37,765 bases of DNA from Opitutaceae bacterium. GTDB taxonomy: Bacteria; Verrucomicrobiota; Verrucomicrobiia; Opitutales; Opitutaceae. The position numbers and the translations under genes were made by a program. Location: positions 1-37,765 of the forward strand of contig SYDD01000371.1 of assembly GCA_005786775.1 (NCBI GenBank), in the 5' to 3' direction. The notes beneath the pieces were generated by a model, which was given only the letters and a program-made list of their open reading frames with translations, did no database searches and was not told the origin of the DNA. This document shows, piece after piece, positions 30,479 through 37,765 of this stretch (position 1 is its first letter; every line of letters starts with the position of its first letter).

Positions 30479-32554
30479 ATGATCGGCCTCCGCGACGACA
30501 CCGATTCCAGTCCGCCTCCGCCGGCCCTCGCGCCGGAGCTGGCCGCGCGCACCTTCGCGGCGGAGGGCTGGCTGAGCTCCGCCCTCGGGCTAGAGCACCG
30601 GCCGCAGCAGGAGGAGATGGCGCGGGCCGTCGCCGGGGCCGTGGCAGACGACGAGCCCCTGCTCTTCGAGGCGGGCACGGGCGTGGGCAAGTCGCTCGCC
30701 TACCTCGTACCGGGCATCATCCACGCGGTGGACCAGTCGCGGCCGCTAATCGTCTCGACCCACACTATCGCGCTGCAGGAGCAGCTGGAGGAGAGCGACC
30801 TGCCGAAGTGCCGGCGGCTGTTCCGCGGCACGCCGGAGCTGGCGCGCTACGCGGATTTCCGGGCCACGGTGCTGGTCGGCAAGGGCAATTACCTCTGCAC
30901 CACGCGGCTCGCGCACGCCCTCGCCGAACGGGCGACCCTCCTCGCCGACGCCGAGTACGATGAGCTGCAGCGCCTCGCCGACTGGGCGGAGGAGACGCGC
31001 ACCGGCCTGCGGCACGAATTGCGCCCCCCGCCCCGGGCGGAGGTCTGGGACGTCGTGAGCGCGGATTCCTCAGCCTGCTCGCGCAAGCATTGCGACGGGG
31101 ACCGCTGCTTCTACCAGCAGGCCCGCGCGCGCCTCCGCCAGGCCAACGTGGTCATCGTGAACCACGCGCTCCTCTTCGCCCTGATTAATGCCGGCGGGGC
31201 GCAGGCCCAGGGGGCCCCGGCCGACGCCCGCGGAGTCCTACTGGCGGACGACTTTGTGGTCCTGGACGAGGCCCACACCGTGCCCGAGGTGGCCACCGAC
31301 CACTTCGGCCTCAGCCTCTCCAGCTTCGGCGTCGACCGCGCGCTGAAGTACCTCCATAATCCCCGCACGCGCCGGGGGCTCCTGCGGCGGCTCGGGGATC
31401 CGGCCGGGCCACAACTCGTGGAGGACGCGCTCGCCGCGGCGGAGGAGTTCTTCGCCTCGATCGCGGACACCCTGCTCGCCGCCCGGAGCGTCGTCCGCCT
31501 GCGCCAGGCCGAGCCCGTGGCGCCGATGCTGGAAGGCCCGCTCGGGGCCCTGGAGCGCCTGCTGGCCGAAAAGGCGGACCGGATGGAGGAAGGGCGTGAC
31601 CGGGATGAACTCCTGGAGCAACGCCAGCGGCTGAAGGGCATTCAGGGCGGCCTGACGGAATGGCTTAGTCTGGGTGCCCCGGGGCACGTGTACTGGGCGG
31701 AGCGATCCGGGCGGCAGCAGACGATCGTGACCCTGCGTAGCGCGCCGCTGGAGATCGCTCCGGCCCTGCGCCAGCACCTATTTGGCCGGCGAACCTCCGT
31801 GGTCTGCACCAGTGCTACCCTCGCCCTGGGCGGGCAGGTCGGCGCGTTCGCACAGCGCCTCGGCGCGGGCGAGGCCCGCACGGGCCTCGTACGCTCGCCG
31901 TTCGATTATGCGCGGAACATGCGGGTGTATGTTGCCGCGGATGTGCCCCTGCCCTCTGCGAAGGACGCCCGGCTCGCCCTCGACATCCTTGCCGATTACG
32001 TGGCGTTCTGTTGCACCCGGGTGCGCGGCGGCTCCCTGGTCCTCTTCACCAGCTACACCGACCTCCGCGCGGTCGCGCAGACCCTAGAGCCGGTGCTGCG
32101 GGCAGAGGGGCGGCCGCTGCTCTGCCAAGGCGCGGATCTCTCGCGCACAGAGCTGACCCGACGAATGCGCGCGGCGGGTAACGCCGTACTGCTGGGCACG
32201 GACAGTTTCTGGACGGGGATCGATGTGCCCGGCGACGCGCTGGCGCAGGTCATTATCACCCGCCTGCCTTTTGATCCCCCGGACCATCCGGTGACCGAGG
32301 CGCGCTGCGACCACCTGCGCGAGGAGGGCGGCAACCCCTTCCAAGAGCTTACCCTACCCGATGCCCTGATGAAGTTCCGGCAGGGCGTGGGTCGGCTGAT
32401 CCGCTCGGCCTCGGACCGGGGTGTGATCACCCTGCTGGACGCCCGGGTGCTGGCCAAGACGTATGGACGGCTCTTTCTCGATTCCCTGCCGCAGCCCGCC
32501 TTCACCCAGCTTTCCCGGGCGAATCGAGAGGAGAAATTTCGTCCTTTCGCCTGA
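30479..32554 (+). CDS. dinG: DinG/YoaA-type ATP-dependent DNA helicase (XPD family)
   Basis: A 691-residue superfamily 2 helicase: Q-motif-like RPQQEEMARA, Walker A EAGTGVGKS (64-72), motif Ia STHTIALQEQL and Walker B DEAH (263-266). Four cysteines at 140, 200, 205 and 210 are spaced as in the 4Fe-4S domain. C-terminal motifs include LVLFTSYTDL, GTDSFWTGIDVPG and FRQGVGRLIRSASDRG. It unwinds DNA 5'-3' in repair and clears R-loops or G-quadruplexes. ATG at 30479 precedes a Pro-rich start; the open frame upstream is shadow of the divergent ATPase gene. The PP2C gene follows after 27 nt, likely one operon. Confidence 0.94.
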   Translation: MIGLRDDTDSSPPPPALAPELAARTFAAEGWLSSALGLEHRPQQEEMARAVAGAVADDEPLLFEAGTGVGKSLAYLVPGIIHAVDQSRPLIVSTHTIALQEQLEESDLPKCRRLFRGTPELARYADFRATVLVGKGNYLCTTRLAHALAERATLLADAEYDELQRLADWAEETRTGLRHELRPPPRAEVWDVVSADSSACSRKHCDGDRCFYQQARARLRQANVVIVNHALLFALINAGGAQAQGAPADARGVLLADDFVVLDEAHTVPEVATDHFGLSLSSFGVDRALKYLHNPRTRRGLLRRLGDPAGPQLVEDALAAAEEFFASIADTLLAARSVVRLRQAEPVAPMLEGPLGALERLLAEKADRMEEGRDRDELLEQRQRLKGIQGGLTEWLSLGAPGHVYWAERSGRQQTIVTLRSAPLEIAPALRQHLFGRRTSVVCTSATLALGGQVGAFAQRLGAGEARTGLVRSPFDYARNMRVYVAADVPLPSAKDARLALDILADYVAFCCTRVRGGSLVLFTSYTDLRAVAQTLEPVLRAEGRPLLCQGADLSRTELTRRMRAAGNAVLLGTDSFWTGIDVPGDALAQVIITRLPFDPPDHPVTEARCDHLREEGGNPFQELTLPDALMKFRQGVGRLIRSASDRGVITLLDARVLAKTYGRLFLDSLPQPAFTQLSRANREEKFRPFA

Positions 32555-32581
32555 ACGCCGGCGGCTGTTAATCTTGCTCCG

Positions 32582-33301
32582 ATGCTGACTCTGCACGCCG
32601 CCGCCGCGACCGACATCGGGCGGGTGCGCCGGGAAAACCAGGATCGCTTCCTCCTCGACGCCGCTGGTCGGCTGTTCGGCGTGGCGGACGGGGTTGGCGG
32701 GTTGCCGGGGGGCGCGGAGGCCGCTCAGCTCGCGGTGGAGGCTTTTGCCCGGTGGATGGCGGCGGACGGCTCTGCGGACCCCGATCTGGCAGCTGCCCTG
32801 CGCGAGGCCAATGATTCCGTGGCCCTGCTGGGCCGGCGCATCAGCCCGGCGGTAGGCATCGGCACCACGCTGACGGTCGGAAGCCTCGCCGGAAGCGCGC
32901 TGCGGTTGGCCCACGTCGGAGATTCCCGCTGTTATGGCTGGCGGGCGGGGGTGCTGGAACTGCTCACGGAGGATCACTCGGTCGAAAACGAAGTGCGGCG
33001 TCGTCGGGCCAAGGGTGAGAAGATCTATTATCCGGCTTCGCAGCGTGGGGCCCTCACCCGCTGCATCGGCCAGCCGCCCCCGCTGGAGATCGACGTGACG
33101 CTTCGCCCGATGCTGGCCGGAGACCGGTACGTCTTCTGCACGGACGGTATCTCGCGATTGGTCCCGGATCCTGAGCTGCAGGACCTACTGGCCGCCACAG
33201 CGGAGCCACAAGATGCGGTGGACCGAATGGTGGAAGTGGCGCTGCGGCGGGGCGGGCCGGACAACGCCACGGCGGTAGCGGTCTACGTGGAGGCAGGCTG
33301 A
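32582..33301 (+). CDS. PP2C family serine/threonine protein phosphatase
   Basis: A 239-residue Stp/PrpC-like phosphatase. Metal and catalytic motifs in order: DIGRVRRENQDRFL, GVADGVGGLPGG, GIGTTLTVG, RLAHVGDSRCYGW, LTEDHSVENE, GALTRCIGQ, FCTDGISRLV and GGPDNATAVAVYV. It removes phosphate from Ser/Thr proteins in the cytoplasm, usually opposing a Hanks-type kinase; no kinase gene is visible in the window. Length is normal for the family. The TPR gene starts 2 nt after its stop. Confidence 0.93.
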   Translation: MLTLHAAAATDIGRVRRENQDRFLLDAAGRLFGVADGVGGLPGGAEAAQLAVEAFARWMAADGSADPDLAAALREANDSVALLGRRISPAVGIGTTLTVGSLAGSALRLAHVGDSRCYGWRAGVLELLTEDHSVENEVRRRRAKGEKIYYPASQRGALTRCIGQPPPLEIDVTLRPMLAGDRYVFCTDGISRLVPDPELQDLLAATAEPQDAVDRMVEVALRRGGPDNATAVAVYVEAG

Positions 33302-33303
33302 GC

Positions 33304-33618
33304 GTGCCGTCACGCCGGGAACACTTTGCAGCCCTCGTCTCTCGCCAGCCGGGGAATGAGCTCTTCCGGTTCAGCCTCGCACAGGCACTGGTGGCCGAAG
33401 GTCGGGTGGAGGAGGCGCTGGTCCACTTCCAAACCTGTGCGGAGGGTAAGGCGGACTGGATGATGCCGCGGATTCTATTGGGCAAGGTCCTCCTCGGTTT
33501 GGCCCGAACGGCAGAAGCGCGGCCGTGGCTGGAGTCGGCCCTCCGGCTGGCGGTGGACCAGCACCATGAGGAGCCGGAGCAGGAACTGCGCGCGCTACTC
33601 GCGGACCTCCGGACTTAG
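33304..33618 (+). CDS. Short tetratricopeptide-repeat protein
   Basis: 104 residues built of helical pairs with TPR spacing: FRFSLAQALVAEGRVEEALVHFQTC and MMPRILLGKVLLGLARTAEARPWLESALRLA, each with the A-x(7)-A and W/L pattern of about 34-residue repeats. It is probably a protein-interaction module. GTG start at 33304, 2 nt after the PP2C stop, so translation is coupled and the two proteins may work together. No signal peptide. Confidence 0.82.
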   Translation: MPSRREHFAALVSRQPGNELFRFSLAQALVAEGRVEEALVHFQTCAEGKADWMMPRILLGKVLLGLARTAEARPWLESALRLAVDQHHEEPEQELRALLADLRT

Positions 33619-33672
33619 CCCCAAGAAGGCACCACGGCGGATCCCGAAGGTGTAAAACCCACTCGCCCCTCA

Positions 33673-33750
33673 CCCCAGACGCGAGATCTGGGGCTGGAGT
33701 AAGGAGTGCCCCTTATCCCCCGAAACCGACCGGCCACGGGCACTAAGGGG
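33673..33750. repeat. Inverted repeats between convergent genes
   Basis: Arms CCCCAGA and TCTGGGG (33673-33679 with 33687-33693) form a short hairpin. Further on, two pairings compete for the same strand: CCCCTTA with TAAGGGG (33709-33715 with 33744-33750) and GTGCCC with GGGCAC (33706-33711 with 33738-33743). They lie between convergent genes and may act in transcript termination, but no T tract follows. Confidence 0.4.
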
Positions 33751-33784
33751 AGGCATCGCATTCCGCCCTTAAGGCCCGCGGGGT

Positions 33785-36195
33785 TTAAAAGCCGAAGGTA
33801 GCGGTCAGGATGAAATTCCGCGGTCGGCGCAGTTCCCAGCGGATGGGCACCAGGGCGTGGGTCGCCCCGAGCACGCCCTCGGTGTCGTAGTCACTCGCAA
33901 CCAGCCGGGCGCCGCTCCAGTCGAACAGGTTCTCCACGTTGAGCTGCGTGCGGAGCGTGACGTCGCGGAAGATCCGGCGCTCGTGGGCCAGCATCGCGCC
34001 GAGGTCCCAGCAGTCCCGGTCCTTGATCGGGCGGGAGGGATTGATGATCCCGGTCGGCGCGCCGGCGACGAGGCCCCGCTCGAAACCGACGGTGTTGGCG
34101 CTGCGCCAGCGGAAGTTGCCGCCGACCGACCAGCCTTTGAGGGCGCCGTCGCGGGCGAAGGTGTGGGTGGCGAGGCCGTTGAGGGCGTACTTGCCGTTGC
34201 GGTGCGTGGCGGCGCCCTCGATCGCGAGCTCGTCGAGGTAGACCTTCTCGGCGGCGGCGGTCTGCTGCTCTAGGTAGAGCGCGTCGGTGCCCACCTGCGC
34301 GCGGGCGGCGGCATTGGCCGGGTCGAGGTCGAAGGCGGAGGAGCGCTGCCCGGCCTCGACGCGGCGGAGCTCGCCGGCGAAGCGGCGCCAGGTGGCGAGC
34401 CCCTGGTAGGGAGTGGTGGTGTTCAGGTAGCGTCCGAGCGAGGCGAGGTGCGTGCCGAGGGTGTTCTCGTTGCTGCTGCCGGTGAGGGCCACGCGCCAGC
34501 GGGGCGAGGGGTTGAAGACGACGCTCAGCTCGTAGCCCTCGGCCTGGAAGCTCCACGTGTCGCTGACGTCGGTGGAGTCGGCCGGATAGACCCCGGACGG
34601 GGCCATCGCGGCGAAGTTCGGGTCGCGGGCGTCCCGGTAATTGGAGCGGAGGCGGGCGAGGATGTTCTTGATGTTGCCCGAGTACGCGTTCGCGTTGCGC
34701 GCCTGGTCGGTCGCGGCGTTAGTGAACCGGTTCGCGGAGACTGACAGGCGGCCGCCGAGCAGGGAGAGGCGGAGGCCGTAGTCCTCGGTCTTCCCGGTGG
34801 AGTTGGGCGCGGGCACGTCCTCGAAGTTGCGCCAGGAGGCGTTGCCGACCGGCCGGAAGTTATTGGAGCGGTTGTAGGTAAACGAGAGCCACGGCAGCAT
34901 GTGCCAGACCGCGCCCACAGTGCGGGAGATGCCGGCGGCGGAGACGCTCGGCTTGCGCTCGAGGGGGATCTGGCGCGAGGGGGAGAAATAGCGCCGCAGC
35001 GGATCGGTCGCGGAAAGGGGGATCGCAGGGTCGATGAAGCCGCGGACGTCGGGCACGCCGTAACTGCGGGTGGCGTCGCGGCGGTGGCCGATGACGGTGA
35101 CGAGGCGCCCGGCGAACCAGCGGGCCGGCCAGCCGAAGGAGGCGGCGTCATTGGTGGAGCGGGCCTTGGTCGAGTTCAGGAATTGCCGGAGGCCAAGGTT
35201 GACGGGGGCGGCGTCGTTCGCGTTGGCCCCGACGAGGGTGCGGCCGTTGAGCTGCGCCAGGTTGCGCGCGATCTGGAACCGATCCGGCAGCGGATAGGGC
35301 ACCTGCCCGTTCACGAAGTAGACCCGCGTGCGGAGGATGTGGGGGCCGCCGAGGGCCCAGGTGAGCGGGGCGACGTTGCGGTTCAGGCTGTAGCTCTCGT
35401 GGTTGAGCGTGACGACGGTGTCGCGGAACGGGCGGGCGGTGACGCCGGGGTGAGGCGGTCCTGCTTGCGGCCCTCGAACAGGCGGAACTCGCGCTTCTCG
35501 TCGTGGAGGAGGTTCCGGCGGAGCGCCAGGCGGCCGGGCACGAGGGGCTGGTTGTGCTCCAGGGCGGCGCGGCGGGAGCTCCAGCGGTCGTACTGGAGCT
35601 GCACCTGCGTGCGGCGGGCCGCGAGCTGCGCACGCTTGGTGGTGGTGACGGCGGCGCCCTGAGGATTGCCGACCCCGATCAGGAGGGCGTTGGGGCCGCG
35701 GGAGAGGGTGATGCGCTCCAGATTGTAGGCGTCGTTCGGCTCCAGCGCGGAGAAGAAGTCGTGGGCAAGACCCTGCTCGCCGTTGTTCGAGACGAAGCCC
35801 CGGATCGAGTACTGCTGGCCGGTGCCGAAGCGCAGAAACTGGCCCGAGGCGCGGTTGGCATCGACGTTGTCGCCCTCCACCGAGTCGACGCTCGGCGTGT
35901 AAAGCAGGGCCTTGTCGAGCGAGTTGGCGGCGAGGTCCTAGAGGAACTCGGGCGTGAGGACCGTGAGCGAGGCGCCGACATCGCGGAGGCTGGTGCGCAT
36001 CCGGGTACCGGCAAGGGTTTCGCTGGCGGCATAGCCGGTGTCCTTGGCGGTCGAGACCGTGAAGGGGGTGCGCACGACCGGATCCACCGGGGCCGGGGCG
36101 GGCCGTGGTGGGGCGGTCTGGGCGGGGACGCGCGGCGCGAGGATCCCGAGGAGCAGCGGCCAGAGGAGCGGGAGGCGGGGGAGCGGCGAAGGCAT
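33785..36195 (-). pseudogene. TonB-dependent receptor broken by an in-frame stop and a frameshift
   Basis: Three consecutive pieces form one receptor of about 803 codons. Piece 1 (36195-35938) has a signal peptide (LLWPLLLGILAPRVPAQ) and a TonB-box-like TPFTVSTAKDTGY, and stops at TAG 35940-35938 right after SLTVLTPEFL. Piece 2 continues in the same frame (DLAANSLDKALLYTPSVDSV...), giving the plug with QQYSIRGFVSNNG and SRGPNALLIGVGNPQGA. Near 35450 the frame is lost: restoring one C in the run opposite 35447-35450 joins RKQDRLTP to GVTARPFRDTVVTLNH. Piece 3 (to 33785) is the barrel, ending AVLTATFGF-type. The N-terminal style matches the receptors abundant in Opitutaceae. The lesions may be real inactivation or sequencing errors. 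Substrate unknown. Confidence 0.85.
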
Positions 36196-36405
36196 GCGGG
36201 GAATCCGGGGAAAGGGGGAGGGTTGGGGAGGTGGGGATGCGGGCGAAGAACGCTGCCGTTCGCCCCCGCGCACCGGCGCGGGGAAAAGCGGGCGCATCAT
36301 CCCGGGCGTGGGACCGGGGTCGAGCTGGGAATGGCGCCCTGCCGGCGCGGCGGACCCGCGCGCCGCCTTGCGCCCGGGGGGCAACCTGCTTCGTTGACCA
36401 ACCTT

Positions 36406-37245
36406 ATGGCTCCCTCCTCTCCCCGGGTCTGGTTCATCACGGGCGCCTCGCGCGGCCTCGGTCGCGCGATCGCTGCAGCCGCGCTGGCGCGTGGCGACCA
36501 CGTGGCCGCCTCCGCGCGGGATCCCGGCACCCTGGCGGATCTGGTGGCGGGGGCGCCGGAGCGCGTGCGGGCGCTGCGGCTGGATGTCGCCGCCCCGGGG
36601 GAGGCCTCGGCCGCCGTGTCCGCGGCGCTGGCGGCCTTCGGCCGGATCGACGTGGTGGTCAACAACGCGGGCTTCGGCCTGCTCGGCGCCCTCGAGGAGC
36701 TGACCGAGGAACAGATGCGGCGGCAGTGGGAGACGAATTTCCTCGGCGCCGTGCACGTCGTGCGGGCGAGCCTGCCGCAGCTGCGGGCGCAGCGGGGCGG
36801 CCATCTGGTCTTCATCAGCGCCGCGGCGGCCATCAGCAACTATCCGGGTTTCTCGATTTACGGGGCCGCGAAGGCCGCGCTGGAGGCCGTGGGCGAGGCG
36901 GTGGCGGCGGAGACCCGCCCGCTCGGGATCAAGGTCACCCTCGTGCAACCGGGGCCCTTCCGCACGGATTTTGTGGGCCGGTCCCTCGAGCCGGGGGCGG
37001 CGACCCTGCCGGACTATGCGGGCACGAGCGGCAAATTCCGCAAGCTGGTGGAGAGCACCCGCGGGCGTCAGCCGGGCGATCCGGCCAAGGCGGCGGCGGC
37101 GATTTTGGCGGCGGTGGACGCGGACTCCCCTCCCCTGCGGCTGGTGCTCGGCAAATACGCGACCGACAAGGCGCGGCGACGGCACACGGCCGGCCTGCGG
37201 GAGCTGGAGGCTTGGGAAGGCGTCGGCGCGGCCGCGGACTTTTGA
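36406..37245 (+). CDS. Short-chain dehydrogenase/reductase (SDR) family oxidoreductase
   Basis: A 279-residue classical SDR: cofactor loop TGASRGLG (12-19), DV at 59-60, NNAG (85-88), Asn110, and YxxxK as Tyr151-Gly-Ala-Ala-Lys155. The catalytic serine expected 13 residues before the tyrosine is alanine (FISAAAAISN; Ala138), with a serine one position earlier. An Arg after TGAS and the FASAR-like SARDPG suggest NADP(H). The closest family style is the single-gene oxidoreductases of the type VWFITGASRGLGRA...QPGPFRTDF, whose substrates are mostly unknown. ATG at 36406, divergent from the broken TonB receptor. It is 10 kb from the pigment-type cluster and has no FabG hallmark, so I do not treat it as the missing ketoreductase. 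Confidence 0.87.
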   Translation: MAPSSPRVWFITGASRGLGRAIAAAALARGDHVAASARDPGTLADLVAGAPERVRALRLDVAAPGEASAAVSAALAAFGRIDVVVNNAGFGLLGALEELTEEQMRRQWETNFLGAVHVVRASLPQLRAQRGGHLVFISAAAAISNYPGFSIYGAAKAALEAVGEAVAAETRPLGIKVTLVQPGPFRTDFVGRSLEPGAATLPDYAGTSGKFRKLVESTRGRQPGDPAKAAAAILAAVDADSPPLRLVLGKYATDKARRRHTAGLRELEAWEGVGAAADF

Positions 37246-37321
37246 GGCGTGCCCGGGGCCGCAAGCGGCGAAGTTTGGGCTGGATTCTCCCGAGGCAAAA
37301 CGCCACCTTCCCGCCCTCCAC

Positions 37322-37396
<75 letters not shown>

Positions 37397-37422
37397 CTTT
37401 CCGCCCCGGGTGGGCGTGTAAA

Positions 37423-37458
37423 AAAAAGGCCCGCCGACGAACGCCGGCGGGCCTTTTT
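37423..37458. terminator. Bidirectional rho-independent terminator
   Basis: Perfect 14-bp arms AAAAAGGCCCGCCG (37423-37436) and CGGCGGGCCTTTTT (37445-37458) surround an 8-nt loop, giving a T tract on both strands. It ends the tRNA transcript on the plus strand and the oxidoreductase gene on the minus strand, whose stop is at 37477. Confidence 0.95.
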
Positions 37459-37476
37459 AATGGTTACCGAAGCCGA

Positions 37477-37765
37477 TCAGACGAGCTCGGTCTCGCCCGG
37501 ATTGGGGGTCTTCGGGAAAAAGCCCGGGCCCGCCTTGAATTCCTTCGGGGCGATATCGAGCTTGGAGCCCTCCATCAGCCACTTCCAGGACACCTCGCGC
37601 CCGGTATAGGCCGAGATGCGGCCACCGATCGCGGTGAGCGTGCTGATCGCCACCTGCTCGCCCTCGTTCAGCGGCTGGTTCTTGCGGATGCTCTCGATCA
37701 GGTGCGTGTGCTCGACCACGTACGGGTCCAGCGTCGGGCCGGAGTAATTGAACGGGTTCGCCCCC
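37477..37765 (-). CDS. Gfo/Idh/MocA family oxidoreductase, C-terminal end
   Basis: The 3' portion of a gene cut by the window edge; about 96 residues are visible. EHTHLIESIRKNQPLNEGEQVAIS-type sequence followed by STLTAIGGRISAYTGREVSW is the characteristic C-terminus of the large Verrucomicrobiota/Planctomycetota Gfo/Idh/MocA group. These are NAD(P)-dependent sugar or inositol oxidoreductases, often exported. The N-terminal Rossmann domain lies outside the window, so neither the cofactor motif nor a signal peptide can be checked. The frame is open to the edge (GANPFNYSGPTLDPYVV), so the internal GTG at 37719 is not the start. Confidence 0.9.
   Translation of the reverse strand, partial: GANPFNYSGPTLDPYVVEHTHLIESIRKNQPLNEGEQVAISTLTAIGGRISAYTGREVSWKWLMEGSKLDIAPKEFKAGPGFFPKTPNPGETELV

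Noticed and set aside
36406..37245. SDR as the missing ketoreductase of the aryl-polyene-type cluster
   Set aside because: It is 10 kb away, beyond unrelated operons, lacks the canonical catalytic serine, and its C-terminal style (QPGPFRTDF) is that of general SDR oxidoreductases, not FabG.

Overview
This window is GC-rich, gene-dense bacterial chromosome with no phage, IS or CRISPR content. The likely source is a Verrucomicrobiota member of the Opitutaceae type. That is inferred from a stand-alone prepilin-like protein, a TonB-dependent receptor whose N-terminus resembles the receptors abundant in that family, a Gfo/Idh/MocA oxidoreductase end and the strong GC bias. No rRNA or marker phylogeny was available to confirm it.

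Layout. 1-1804: start of infB (apparent frameshift) and nusA on the minus strand, with a recognisable promoter and an intrinsic-terminator-like hairpin in the nusA leader. 1917-6702, plus strand: a prepilin-type protein with terminator, a CBS/DRTGG-containing DHH family II pyrophosphatase, and a PAS-PAS-SpoIIE phosphatase. 7123-10268, plus strand: a TonB-dependent receptor and a PagL-like lipid A deacylase. 10320-11558, minus strand: a CPA2 cation/proton antiporter. 26687-33618: a small secreted protein, a glycine-zipper lipoprotein, a P1B-4 metal ATPase, a DinG-type helicase, a PP2C phosphatase and a TPR protein. 33785-36195: a TonB receptor broken by an in-frame amber codon and a frameshift. 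36406-37765: an SDR, a CAU-anticodon tRNA with an excellent bidirectional terminator, and the 3' end of an oxidoreductase gene.

The main discovery is at 11648-26396: an aryl-polyene/xanthomonadin-like pigment biosynthesis cluster. A 12-gene minus-strand block (26396 to 13835), mostly joined by 4-8 nt stop/start overlaps, encodes a flavin-dependent halogenase, two acyl carrier proteins, two complete ketosynthases and a truncated ketosynthase-like protein, an HtrB/LpxL-like and a PlsC-like acyltransferase, a GT2 glycosyltransferase, a LolA-like carrier, an MMPL exporter and an aryl:ACP ligase. Two plus-strand genes face it: a chorismatase of the FkbO/Hyg5/XanB2 family and a lipoprotein of unknown function.

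Proposed logic (inference from families): chorismate is converted to hydroxybenzoate, which the ligase activates and loads on an ACP. The ketosynthases extend it, the halogenase halogenates the aromatic head, GT2 and the acyltransferases build an outer-membrane lipid anchor, and MMPL/LolA/lipoprotein move it outward. No ketoreductase, dehydratase or thioesterase is visible in the cluster, so those steps must come from elsewhere or the product is not a normal polyene.
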